From Phycisphaerales bacterium (GTDB lineage Bacteria; Planctomycetota; Phycisphaerae; Phycisphaerales; UBA1924): DNA of 64,000 bases. Below the pieces are notes generated by a model that had not been told where the DNA came from, made no database searches, and was given only the letters and a program-made list of their open reading frames with translations. The stretch spans positions 682,001-746,000 of the forward strand of contig JAVJNT010000001.1 in assembly GCA_040217175.1 (NCBI GenBank), read 5' to 3'. The translations under genes were made by a program, and so were the position numbers. This document shows positions 53,923 through 63,300 of the stretch, in pieces (position 1 is the first letter of the stretch; the number at the start of each line of letters is the position of its first letter).

Positions 53923-54647
53923 TCAATGGGGTCGACGGGATCGGCCGGAGCCTCGCCGGCCGGGGCCGGAGCGCTCACGACCTCGCGGCCAAGCGTGTCG
54001 TTGATGAGCCGTTCGATCTGCTCTGCAACGTCAACGTCGTAGGGCTCATTGGCCACGCCGACCTCGTCGGCCTTGTTCTGGGCCGCCTCGATGTAGAGCC
54101 GGACCTGAGGAGCGGTCGGGTTCTGCAGCGGCTGCAGGTCGCCCTGAGGATCGCGCTGCGAGATTGGCTCCAGCACCGGATCGAGATCGGCCAGCACGAG
54201 CTTGTCTTCGATGAGGCCTCGCTGGAGGCGCTGGGTGGCCAGCTCGCCCGCAGCGCGCTCTTCGTCCGTGATGCCATCGACGCTCAGGCTGTTGGCCTCG
54301 ATGTACTCGAGCAGGCCGACTGGCAGCAGCGGGTGGTCTTCGAGCTCCTGGATCACCAGGCCCAGGTCCTCGAAGGTCACGTCGCCGGCCTCGAACGCGG
54401 AAGTGAGCTGATCGATCTGGGTGTTGATCCGGGTCTGCTGGCCAGCAGGAAGCTTCGACTCCTGCACCGCGGCCTTCATGCCGGCGTTCATGGCGCCGGC
54501 GGTCCAACCCTTCCAGTTCATCCACACGATGACGCCGCCGATGACGACGAGCGCTGCAACGACGCCCAAGACGGCCAGGCAACCCACGAGGAGGTTGCCC
54601 CGACGAGCGGCGACAGGTCGAAAATGCGTACGGCAAATGTTTGGCAC
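53850..54647 (-). CDS. Single-TM protein of unknown function
   Basis: About 265 residues. A short basic N-terminus leads to one helix (LLVGCLAVLGVVAALVVIGG, then VIVWMNW). A helical extracytoplasmic domain follows (INTQIDQLTSAFEAGDVTFE and LGLVIQELEDHPLLPVGLLE). The C-terminus is Pro/Asp/Ala-rich (ADPVDPIDQGDPASDPVDEP). GTG 54647 is preferred because GGGGGA lies six bases upstream; a TTG nine codons earlier is the alternative. Its last 73 bases are antisense to the permease gene. No family is recognised. Confidence 0.6.
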   Translation of the reverse strand: MPNICRTHFRPVAARRGNLLVGCLAVLGVVAALVVIGGVIVWMNWKGWTAGAMNAGMKAAVQESKLPAGQQTRINTQIDQLTSAFEAGDVTFEDLGLVIQELEDHPLLPVGLLEYIEANSLSVDGITDEERAAGELATQRLQRGLIEDKLVLADLDPVLEPISQRDPQGDLQPLQNPTAPQVRLYIEAAQNKADEVGVANEPYDVDVAEQIERLINDTLGREVVSAPAPAGEAPADPVDPIDQGDPASDPVDEPAADPGEGTGGG

Positions 54648-54713
54648 TTGGAATCCCCCGTTCTGGACGTGCAACGAACCGCGAATCTTTGGCCCGCACG
54701 GGCCTGCGTTCTC

Positions 54714-54741
54714 TTGACGCTGGGAAAGTGGCGCTTACGCT
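54714..54741 (+). promoter_or_regulatory. Putative promoter of tRNA-Asn
   Basis: TTGACG (54714-54719) and TACGCT (54736-54741) are separated by 16 bases and lie 21 bases upstream of the mature tRNA 5' end, the usual distance for a tRNA promoter. Confidence 0.55.
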
Positions 54742-54761
54742 TTCGGCTCGATACGTCGTGA

Positions 54762-54833
54762 TCCCCGATAGCTCAATGGTAGAGCGAGCGGCTGTTAACC
54801 GCTAGGTTGCAGGTTCGAGTCCTGCTCGGGGAG
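54762..54833 (+). tRNA. tRNA-Asn (GTT)
   Basis: A 72-base cloverleaf. The acceptor TCCCCGA pairs with TCGGGGA, followed by discriminator G. The D-arm is GCTC...GAGC. The anticodon stem AGCGG/CCGCT encloses loop CTGTTAA with anticodon GTT. The T-arm GCAGG/CCTGC has loop TTCGAGT. CCA is not encoded. Confidence 0.96.
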
Positions 54834-54840
54834 CTTCTGG

Positions 54841-54870
54841 AGCCCGCATCTTCATGGTGCGGGCTTTCTC
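54841..54870 (+). terminator. Intrinsic terminator of tRNA-Asn
   Basis: AGCCCGCA (54841-54848) pairs perfectly with TGCGGGCT (54858-54865) around a 9-base loop and is followed by a short T-rich tract (TTCTC). It sits 7 bases past the tRNA and also faces the end of the minus-strand HlyD operon. Confidence 0.75.
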
Positions 54871-54892
54871 GTTCGAGCTTTCGCCGGGGTGC

Positions 54893-55840
54893 TCAGCCGT
54901 CGCGCCCCGCAGCGACCGCCGGCATCGCAGCTTCCTCCTGCTCGAAGCGGGCAAGTTCATCCGATGTCGGCAGCCGATCGGCGGCAGTCGCGAGCACGCC
55001 TGCCGGAACCCGTCCAGCGGGGAGTTCGAAGTCGAAGACGACCCGCATGGTGCCAGAGGTAGGCTCGATCTCGGGCTCGACGTACCTGGCCCTGGCGAAG
55101 ACGACCGCGTCGAGCGGCTCGTGCAGGTGGATTGCGTAGGTGTTGCCCGCTCGAACGTCGAGTGCCGCGGCCGCGGGCAGGAACAAATCGGTGCTGAGCT
55201 GATCAATATCGCTCAGGAGTGCGACGGGATCGCCACCACGGACCACGGCGCCGTCCTCGACCATGCGTCGGACCACGACGCCGTCGAAGGGCGCTCGGAT
55301 GCGGTGTCGCTCGACCTGCGCCAGAGCTTCTCGCGAACGCAATTCTGCCGCGTCCTGCTGTTCGCGGGCCTCGACGAGCTCGGTTTGGGCGATCTCGAGT
55401 TCGAATTGTGCGTTGACGACCTCCTCGTCGGTCGCCGCGCCGCGCTTCTGGAGCGAGCGCGTGCGATCGAGCACCCGCTCGGCATTCGCAACACGCAGAC
55501 TCGCCCGGTTGAGCCTGGCGCCCTGATCGGCTTCCTGCCTTGCCAGTGCGGCAGCGGCGACGGCGACTCGATCGTCGAGCCTGGCGATGACCTCGCCTTG
55601 TCGAACACGCTGACCCTCGGTCGCAAGCATCTCGAGCATCAGGCCGTCGAAGGCGGACCCAACGGTCACGGATCGGCGTGGCCTCACCACACCGGGAAGG
55701 ACCTGGTCGGGTGATTCGACCTGGATGATTCGTCCCTCGTCCCCGGTGGCCGTCGCCGACGGGGTCGGATCTTCGACGTGCAGCGTGTGCACGCAGGTCG
55801 CGATCGCAGGGAGGACGAATGCCTTGGCAAGAGCGTGCAT
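54893..55840 (-). CDS. HlyD/RND-type periplasmic adaptor protein
   Basis: A 315-residue membrane-fusion protein, last gene of the export operon. The N-terminus is hydrophobic (LAKAFVLPAIATC) and may be a signal peptide; the Cys is not in a perfect lipobox. A split lipoyl domain flanks a helical hairpin: VGSAFDGLMLEMLATEGQRV, RQGEVIARLDD, a coiled coil around ANAERVLDRTRSLQKRGAAT, and IRAPFDGVVVRRMVEDGAVV. The barrel domain (DLFLPAAAALDVRAGNTYAI) follows. Such adaptors link inner-membrane exporters to outer-membrane exits. No TolC-type protein is in the window. It starts 27 bases after the M50 fusion. Confidence 0.85.
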   Translation of the reverse strand: MHALAKAFVLPAIATCVHTLHVEDPTPSATATGDEGRIIQVESPDQVLPGVVRPRRSVTVGSAFDGLMLEMLATEGQRVRQGEVIARLDDRVAVAAAALARQEADQGARLNRASLRVANAERVLDRTRSLQKRGAATDEEVVNAQFELEIAQTELVEAREQQDAAELRSREALAQVERHRIRAPFDGVVVRRMVEDGAVVRGGDPVALLSDIDQLSTDLFLPAAAALDVRAGNTYAIHLHEPLDAVVFARARYVEPEIEPTSGTMRVVFDFELPAGRVPAGVLATAADRLPTSDELARFEQEEAAMPAVAAGRDG

Positions 55841-55867
55841 GGTCAGTTTCCTCGTGCGCGCTGAGCG

Positions 55868-58006
55868 CTATCGTTCACTGAATCCTCGATTGATCTCGTT
55901 CATGAAGGCGGCGAATCGACGGCGCGCCATGGCCGCCGTCGACATGGGCCGCACGGGCATTTGTGCGACCAGAGTGGCGTTGGCCGGCGGCGTCGAGTCT
56001 CGGTCGAGCGCGATGCGAATCTCGCGATATGGCGCCACGGCCCGCCCCGTCGTCGGATCGATGGCAATGCTGAGCGACTGTGCAGCCTTCACGACCGCCG
56101 CGTCGAGGCCGCGACTGCTCGCGTCGCTGATACCGATGACGGTACCGGTATAGCGGGCCGCAGGATCCGAAGGCGAGCGGCAGGTGAGCTCGTCACCGAT
56201 CCGAAGCCGTAATCGCTCGTGGTGCTCCGGGCCCAGCAGCAGCACGGCCTGAGCGCCGCCCGAGCCAACCTGGACGAGCGGATCCCCCCGGCGGACGCGG
56301 ATACCCGGCCGATCTACGAACGTTGCCAGGACTCGTACGGGCCCGGCAGCACTGATGCTCAAGGCACGCGCGTCTCGCTGGACGTCAACGAGCGTGGCGG
56401 CCACGGCCTGTTCGCTCGCGAGCCTGTCGTAGGCCTCCCCCGGCGACCGCAGGCTCGCTCGGACGGTCTCGGTTTGCTTCACGCGGGCGTCGGCCAGCAC
56501 GGTCCTGGCCGTGGCGTCGATCGCGTCGTTCTCGAGCGCGAGGATCTGAGACCCGGCGGGATATACCAGCCCGACCTGGCCCGTGGTCTCTCGGACGATG
56601 CCGTCGCTGGGCGCGTGGATCGTCTCGATGTGTTCGTAGGAGCTGATGCCACGCGCCGCAATGGGCCACGAGAGTGGAACGAGCAGGACACCGCCAACCA
56701 CGAGCATCGCACACGCACCGACGACGCAGGCCGCGCGGCGGCGTCGACCGGCCAGTTCCTCGGCCTCTCGTACGTAGCGTCCAAGGGACAGCAGGATCCG
56801 CCCGATCAAGAGGCTTAGAAACACGCCAGCCAGTGCGATGCCCAGCCCGCCGAACTTCATCACGAGCACCGTTGCGATGGTGGCCATGATGACCACGCGG
56901 TAGGAGAGCTGTGCGACGCCGAACGAAAGCAACCCGACGGATCCCCATGCCCAACGATCGGGCGTCGTGCTGCGAAGGCCGAAGAACGCCCGCTTTGCCA
57001 CCTTTGCCAGCACTTCCTCGCACCGAGAACGGAGGTTGGGTACGCCAGCCAGATCGGAGACGAGGTAGTACGCGTCGTAGCGAAGCAAGGGATTCATATT
57101 GAACAACAGCGTGGTCACCGTCGCGAGCAGGAGCGCTTGGTAGGCGACCGTATTGAGGACCGAGGGCCCGGTCGTTGCCCAGACGAAGAGCGCGATGATG
57201 CCCACGATCGACTCGAGATACACCCCCGCCACCGTCACGACGACGCGTTGCTTGGTGCTCGTGAACGACCAGGCGTCCGTCGCATCGACGTATGCCAGCG
57301 GCGTGAAGAGCACGAGGTACGCGCCCATTTCCGGGACGTGGCCGCCAAAGGCCTTGCACGCATAGGCATGCCCGAACTCATGGATGACCTTCAGGCCGAT
57401 CAGCGTGGCCCAGAGCAGCACCAGGTTGCCCCCGGTGAAGGCGGCCGCGACCGGCGCGGTCAGGTCGTTCCAGCGGGTGAAGACGACGAGCAGGCTCGCC
57501 ACGGCCAGCACGAACCAGGCCGCGACCGCGGGCTTGGTGAAGAGCCAGCTTGCGAATGGAAGCGTCCGAGTGAGGAATCGGTCGGGATTCAACAACGGAA
57601 CACGCAGGAAGAAGATGCCCAACGCCCGCGACAGCCTCTCGGCCTGCCGGCGACGCTGGAAGCGTTCGTAGAGCACGGCGCCATCGCTCAACGGGAGGAC
57701 CAAGAGGTTGCGTTGGTGCAGGCTGACGATGAACTCGTAGAACCGCTGTTCGTCCTGACTCGTAAGGATTCCCCGCTCGCACAACGAGTCAAACGTCTGG
57801 CCGAGCGTGCGAGTCCGGTCGAGGGCCGAGAGCACCCGATAGTCTTCTGGATCGAGTCGATGGGTCTTGAAGGTGATCGGATCTCGGAGCACGTAGGCCG
57901 GGCCAGACCGGAACCGGTGCCGCGAGATGCTGAGCTCGTGGCGCACCGACACGACCGCATCACGGAGACGGGCGGCCAGATCGGGATGTGCGGTCGCAGT
58001 AGACAT
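55868..58006 (-). CDS. Membrane M50-type metalloprotease fused to a HlyD-like adaptor
   Basis: A 712-residue inner-membrane protein. Residues 1 to about 130 are soluble (DPITFKTHRLDPEDYRVLSA). Then come several helices with the zinc motif HEFGH at about 209-213 in LIGLKVIHEFGHAYACKAF and a second site NMNPLLRYDAYYLVSD, as in site-2/M50 proteases. After a further helix (residues about 455-475), the C-terminal third is a lipoyl/HlyD-like module (IHAPSDGIVRETTGQVGLVY). This is the 'putative peptide zinc metalloprotease' architecture. It may process or thread the exported protein. The start overlaps the stop of the preceding GAF-HlyD gene by one base (TGATG). Confidence 0.85.
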   Translation of the reverse strand: MSTATAHPDLAARLRDAVVSVRHELSISRHRFRSGPAYVLRDPITFKTHRLDPEDYRVLSALDRTRTLGQTFDSLCERGILTSQDEQRFYEFIVSLHQRNLLVLPLSDGAVLYERFQRRRQAERLSRALGIFFLRVPLLNPDRFLTRTLPFASWLFTKPAVAAWFVLAVASLLVVFTRWNDLTAPVAAAFTGGNLVLLWATLIGLKVIHEFGHAYACKAFGGHVPEMGAYLVLFTPLAYVDATDAWSFTSTKQRVVVTVAGVYLESIVGIIALFVWATTGPSVLNTVAYQALLLATVTTLLFNMNPLLRYDAYYLVSDLAGVPNLRSRCEEVLAKVAKRAFFGLRSTTPDRWAWGSVGLLSFGVAQLSYRVVIMATIATVLVMKFGGLGIALAGVFLSLLIGRILLSLGRYVREAEELAGRRRRAACVVGACAMLVVGGVLLVPLSWPIAARGISSYEHIETIHAPSDGIVRETTGQVGLVYPAGSQILALENDAIDATARTVLADARVKQTETVRASLRSPGEAYDRLASEQAVAATLVDVQRDARALSISAAGPVRVLATFVDRPGIRVRRGDPLVQVGSGGAQAVLLLGPEHHERLRLRIGDELTCRSPSDPAARYTGTVIGISDASSRGLDAAVVKAAQSLSIAIDPTTGRAVAPYREIRIALDRDSTPPANATLVAQMPVRPMSTAAMARRRFAAFMNEINRGFSER

Positions 58007-59904
58007 CACCGGATCCAGAAGTTCAGATGGGCATAATCGATGACGTGGTGCAGCCCGACCCACCAGTTCGGCCGTTCGCCTGCATCGATCATGGCGATGC
58101 CCTCCATGCCGGGTCGGAGCCACGCTTCGCCTTCGGCCAACCGGCCGCGCGCTACGAAGACCGGGCGACCGTCGCGTAACGTCGCGGCGGGCTCGACGCG
58201 TTCGAGCACCAGGAGTTCAGCGTCCTCGGGCCTTGCGTGGCTGGCGAAGCGGACGTCGACGCCCGGCGTCAGGTCGGTCACCCTCCGCTCTGGTACGTCG
58301 ATTCGTAGCTCGAGCGCCCCGTGCTCAGCGATGGAAAGCAGCGGCTCGCCCAACGGCACGAGCCGCCCCCGCAGGGCTGACAGCTCGCTGCCTACCACCG
58401 TGCCCGAAACCGGAGCGGTCATGACGGCCCGCTCGATCTGTGTCAGCACGAGATCGAGCTCGGTCTGGTAGATGTCACGCTCGGCGCGGGCGATAGCCGC
58501 TGCGGAGGGATCGCCCGATGCAACGGCGTCCCGCAGCCGGAGTGACGCTTGGCGCACCTCGGTCGCCAGGTGCTCGCGTCGAACGGCGTGATCGCTTGCA
58601 TCGAGCACGATGAGCACCTGCCCCCGCTCGACGACGTCGCCCGATCGTACGAGCACGTCCGCCACCGACGCATCGAGCGATGATGCCACGACGACCTCGT
58701 TAGCGGCGACCACCGTGGCGTCGGCGGCCACACGATACATGGTGGGCTTGAAGATCAGCCAGAGTGCAATAACGATGCCGGCGGCAATCACGGCCTTTCG
58801 GGTCCAAGACTCCCGCCGCGTGACCCAGGCGATGCCTTGCTCGACGCTGGCTCTCGCGTGCGACGGTAGTGAGCGAGTCGACTTCTGCACGAGCGGGATG
58901 GCGGCAGCTAGCGGCGACAGCAGCTTCTGGAGCGCCGCGAGTTCTTCGGGCCGGAACGGATCCGAAGCGTCTCGCACGAGCGAGACGACGCCGATGGCCG
59001 TCTCTCCGGCGATGAGCGGCAGGCTGACGATCGCATCGCCGCCGATGGCAGCGCGCCAGCGTGCATGCAGGAGTCCGCCCTGCGAGTCGGCGGTCGTCGC
59101 CCATTGCTCACGCTCCTGCTCCACGATCATCTCGCCCGCGTCCAGGCACTCGCACATCGACTGTTGGACGTGGTGGATGCCCGGGCTCCGCTCGTTAACG
59201 TGGTCGAGCCCTGAGACACAGACCACCCTGAGCATGTTTCCTCGCACCAGTCCGAGCGCGGCCTGGCCGCAGTCGTATCGTTGCTTGATCGCGTTGGTGA
59301 GCGCGAAACCGAACTCGTGGATCGATCGGTACTGGCCGGCCCGCGAGAGCACGCGGGCGACCTCGTCTGCCTGCACCGACTCGGCGGGCTGGCGATCGGG
59401 CACGAGCGCGCGCGAGCCGACCAGCAGCGCGGCTCGCAAGTTGAGCCGCACTCGCTCCGCGTCGCTTTCGCCTCGCCAGGGGCACAGCATCGCGACGCCA
59501 CCCACAGATTCGCCTTCCTCCGACTCGATAGGGGCCGCAAGCAGCACGAAGGTAGGAGACCCCTCCTGATCGCCAAACACGCGGCCAACAGAGCGTGCGT
59601 GCGATCGGGCGTCCATGGCTGCCGATCGAATCGCTTCACGCCAGCGGTCGATGCCGTCTGGCCCCTCGGCCGAATCGTGCTCGAGTTCTTCTCTCCCGAT
59701 CGAGAGCGAGATAGCGCCTGCTAGTCCGCCAAGGCCGCGATGGAGGATCGCGAGGAACTCAATCGCCCGCTCGCGAGCCCCCGCGGGCGACCGCGACAAT
59801 CGTCCGACTTCGGCGAGGAGCTCCGATGCCGACGCGGGCTCAGCGGTTGGTGCGTCGGCGGGGACTTGCCGTGGCTCGGAGTGGATGGTCGCCTGATCTG
59901 TCAT
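58006..59904 (-). CDS. GAF-GAF-TM-HlyD fusion adaptor
   Basis: A 632-residue protein with an unusual join. Two GAF-like domains (about 40-165 and 185-340) come first; the second includes YRSIHEFGFALTNAIKQRYD and VSLPLIAGETAIGVVSLV. A single helix follows (AVIAAGIVIALWLIF, about 370-388), then a HlyD-type adaptor with split lipoyl domain (SSLDASVADVLVRSGDVVER; VMTAPVSGTVVGSELSALRG), a helical hairpin and a barrel. The GAF part would be cytoplasmic and the adaptor periplasmic, so a small-molecule or redox signal could gate export (inference). It is translationally coupled to the M50 fusion. Confidence 0.85.
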   Translation of the reverse strand: MTDQATIHSEPRQVPADAPTAEPASASELLAEVGRLSRSPAGARERAIEFLAILHRGLGGLAGAISLSIGREELEHDSAEGPDGIDRWREAIRSAAMDARSHARSVGRVFGDQEGSPTFVLLAAPIESEEGESVGGVAMLCPWRGESDAERVRLNLRAALLVGSRALVPDRQPAESVQADEVARVLSRAGQYRSIHEFGFALTNAIKQRYDCGQAALGLVRGNMLRVVCVSGLDHVNERSPGIHHVQQSMCECLDAGEMIVEQEREQWATTADSQGGLLHARWRAAIGGDAIVSLPLIAGETAIGVVSLVRDASDPFRPEELAALQKLLSPLAAAIPLVQKSTRSLPSHARASVEQGIAWVTRRESWTRKAVIAAGIVIALWLIFKPTMYRVAADATVVAANEVVVASSLDASVADVLVRSGDVVERGQVLIVLDASDHAVRREHLATEVRQASLRLRDAVASGDPSAAAIARAERDIYQTELDLVLTQIERAVMTAPVSGTVVGSELSALRGRLVPLGEPLLSIAEHGALELRIDVPERRVTDLTPGVDVRFASHARPEDAELLVLERVEPAATLRDGRPVFVARGRLAEGEAWLRPGMEGIAMIDAGERPNWWVGLHHVIDYAHLNFWIR

Positions 59905-59943
59905 GGCTCTGGTCGTGCTTTGGGGCGTTCCGCGTGTGCGTGC

Positions 59944-60363
59944 TTACAGGAGGTCTTCCGCCTTCGATCGTGCTCCCACCGGCAACTCAACGGGCTCGAG
60001 GAAACGCAGGCCGGCCTCGAATGCGTCCGAACGAACCTGCCGGCCGCGGAGGCAGAGCGCATACACAGGGGCGATGTCAACCTCGGAGCGATCGAAGCTC
60101 AGGTGGTACACGTCGCCAACGAGAAGCGGTCGGGGCAACAGCAGCTGGGTGCCGCCCGAAGAGATGTCTCCGGTGATGCCGTGGAGCGGCTTTCCGGTGC
60201 GCTCGCTCAGGGATCCGCGATCGACGACGACCCGAGTCTGGATGATCAGGCGTGTCGATTGACGGGCGGCCCGTGCCGCCTCGCCCGTGCTTGCCGCGAG
60301 CTCGGCCACCAGTTCGGCGCCGCGCGCCGAGTCGTACCGAGATTCGTGTTCGTTCGTCAGCAT
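59944..60363 (-). CDS. PilZ-domain protein, putative c-di-GMP receptor
   Basis: A 139-residue protein made mostly of a PilZ domain. ARQSTRLIIQTRVVV supplies the RxxxR motif and GITGDISSGGTQLLL the D-x-S-x-x-G motif; both are needed for cyclic-di-GMP binding and both are intact. ATG 60363 is the sensible start; the frame extends upstream into the end of the giant gene. It lies 29 bases after the giant repeat protein and 39 bases before the GAF-HlyD adaptor, so c-di-GMP may control export or adhesion by this system (inference from context). Confidence 0.8.
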   Translation of the reverse strand: MLTNEHESRYDSARGAELVAELAASTGEAARAARQSTRLIIQTRVVVDRGSLSERTGKPLHGITGDISSGGTQLLLPRPLLVGDVYHLSFDRSEVDIAPVYALCLRGRQVRSDAFEAGLRFLEPVELPVGARSKAEDLL

Positions 60364-60392
60364 GCTCGCGCTCCGGTCCTCGTCGATTCCGC

Positions 60393-63300
60393 CTACCGGT
60401 CCGTCCGGTCGTGCTTGTTGGGTCCGATAGATCGAACCATGGCCCACAAGACACCCACGAGCGTTGGCGCCCGTGTGGCCTGCTGCTCGATCGGACGGGC
60501 CCGCTGGATGTGGTCATCGGTCGATTCGGGCTCCGTCTCGCGATCAATGGCCTCAGGCTCGGCACGTCGATCCGACCCTTGCTCTTCTGGCAACTCGAAC
60601 AAAGGAGTGCCGGGCGGTTCGACCGAGTCGACCCGCGCCGTCTCGGGCGAGAAGGGCGTGATGACACCGACGAGGCTCGCGATTGGATCGGTCGGGCCGG
60701 CCTCTGGGAAGCCTGTGGCGGCCTCGTCCGAGATCGATTGCACGTCGGCACGCAACTGATCGATCGCGGCGTCGAGATCGCCCGACCACTTTGCTGATGC
60801 ATCGTCGTCGGCGTCGTATCCACTGCTCGGAGTGGCAACGGATGCCGGTTCTTCGGGCGTGTCGAATGCCTGGGGCTCGGTCGGCTCGCCTTGCGGCTCG
60901 GCCTGCGGACCGGCGATCACATCGACCCGGATGACAGAGGTTGTCGAGCTCGCATCACCCGAAGCGTCCGTTGACGTGGCGGTCACGCTCAGGTCGAAAC
61001 CGCGAACGTCGCCGAGCGGCGGCTTGATGGTCAGTCCGTCGAGTTGGTCGGGCTGCACCATCCAGACGCCGCCGCCGATGGCTTCACCCGCGCTGAGCAC
61101 CGCGCCTTCGGGCACGCCCGCAATCGCGATTTCCAATCGCTCCGAGCCGTCGAGGTCGGTCAGATTCGTGCGGATCTGCAGTTCGATGGGCCCGTCTTGC
61201 GATCCACGGGCATCCGTGACCGCCAACGCGGGCGCGTCGGCGACCGCCTCGACGTTGACTTCGATCGTCGTCGCCGTCGACACGCGCTCGCCCGATTCCT
61301 CGATCGAGGTAGCTTCGACCGTGAGCTGGAAGCTGCCCGCATCCTCGGGGGCCGGGGTGAGGGTGAGGCCGGGCAGGTCGGCGGGTGCGAGCCGCCAGAC
61401 GCCGAATCCCCGATCCTCGCCCGCGCTGAGTGATGCACCCTCAGGCACGCCCAGAATCATGAGCTCCAGTTGCTCTGATCCATCGCCGCCTTGCAGCGAC
61501 GACTCGATGTCCAGGGCAAAGGGTTGATCCTCGAAGCCCGAGGCGTCGGCGGTGGCGAGCGTCGGCGCCTTCTGGGCCGACTCGATCGAGACGTTCATCG
61601 TGACGACCGTACTCGACGCATCATCGGCATCGTCGCTCGAGTTTGCGGTGACCGTGAGCGTGAACTCGCCCGAGGCATGTTCGGGCGGGGTCATGGACAG
61701 CCCGTCGAGATCCGCAAGCGAGAGCACCCACGTGCCATCTCCCCGATCGACGCCGGCGCTCAGCGTTGCCCCGTCGGGTACGCCTTCGATCGTGATGGAC
61801 AGACGCTCGGACCCGTCCGTGTCGGTGAGTGCTGCGGCGATGTCGATCGCGACCGGTTGGCCCTGCACGCCGAAGGCATCGGTGACCTCGAGGACGGGCG
61901 CGTCGGCGACTGCTTGCACCGAGATGTTGATCGCCGCGTGGGTGGTGGCGACCGACTCGCCTTCGGCCGACGAAGCAACGACGTCGAGGACGAACTGGCC
62001 CGACCAGTCCGGTGCGGGCGTCAGGGCCAGGCCTTGCAGGTCGGTTGGATTCAAGATCCATACGCCGTCGCCCTGATCTACGCCTGCGTTGAGCGACGCC
62101 CCTTCCGGAACGCCCGAGATCGTCACCGCGATCGACTCTGATCCGTCCGCGTCCTGCGCAATCGCGTCGACGCGCAACGGGATCGGTTGGTCTTCGACGC
62201 CCTGGGCATCGGCCACGAAGAGGGCGGGCGCATCTGCGCTTGCCTGGACGGCGACGTCGATTGTCGAATGGGCGGAGGATTGGTGGCCATCCTCGTCGGT
62301 CGCAACCGCCGTGATGGTCAGCGTGAAGCCGCCCGACGCACCCGCGGGCGGCGTGATGGCCAGCCCGTCCAGGTCATCCGACGATAGCAGCCACGAGCCA
62401 TCGCCCTGATCTACGCCAGCGCTCAGCGAGGCGCCAGCCGGGACGCCGTCGATGGTGACCGTCAGTGCTTCCGAGCCGTCCACATCGGAGAGCGTCGCCT
62501 CGATGCCGAGGGCGATCGGTTGGTCCTCCACGCCCGACGCATGGCTCGTTGCCAGCGAGACCGTGTCAGCGACGCCTTCGACGTGCACGCTGATCGTCGA
62601 CGCCGAGGTCGTGACGTCACCCGACTCGTCGGTCGCGATGGCGGTCACGGTGAGTTCGAAGTCGCTCGCATCGTCGGCGGGCGGCGTCATGGTCAGACCG
62701 TCGAGGTCCGCCGGCGAGAGCGTCCACGAGCCGCCGCCCTGATCGACCCCGGCACTCAGCGTCGCCCCATCGGGTACGCCGGCCACCACGACGGTCAGCG
62801 ACTCGGAACCGTCGTCGTCGACGAGCGCGGCGTCGATATCGAGAGCGATGGGCTGGTCCTCGAAGCCCTCAGCATCGGCAACAGACAGCGTTGGGCCGTC
62901 GGCCACGCCCTGCACCGTCACCGCGATCGTCGCGGTCGAGGTCGCGCTATCTCCGGATTCGTCCGTCGTCGTCGCGGTCACGACGAGCGAGAAGTCGCTG
63001 GAATCGTGCTCGGCAGGCGTGATCGTCAGTCCATCGAGATCCGACGGCAAAAGCGACCACACGCCGCCGCCCTGATCGGTCCCGGCACTGAGCGTTGCGC
63101 CATCGGGTACCCCGGTCACGACGACGGTCAACGACTCGGAACCGTCGTTGTCGACGAGCCCGGCGTCGATGTCCAGGGCGATGGGCTGGTCCTCGAAGCC
63201 CTCGGCATCAGCAACAGACAGCGTTACCGCGTCAGCCACGCCCTGGACCGTCACGCTGATCGTCGACGCCGAGGTAGCGACGTCGCCCGAATCGTCGGTC

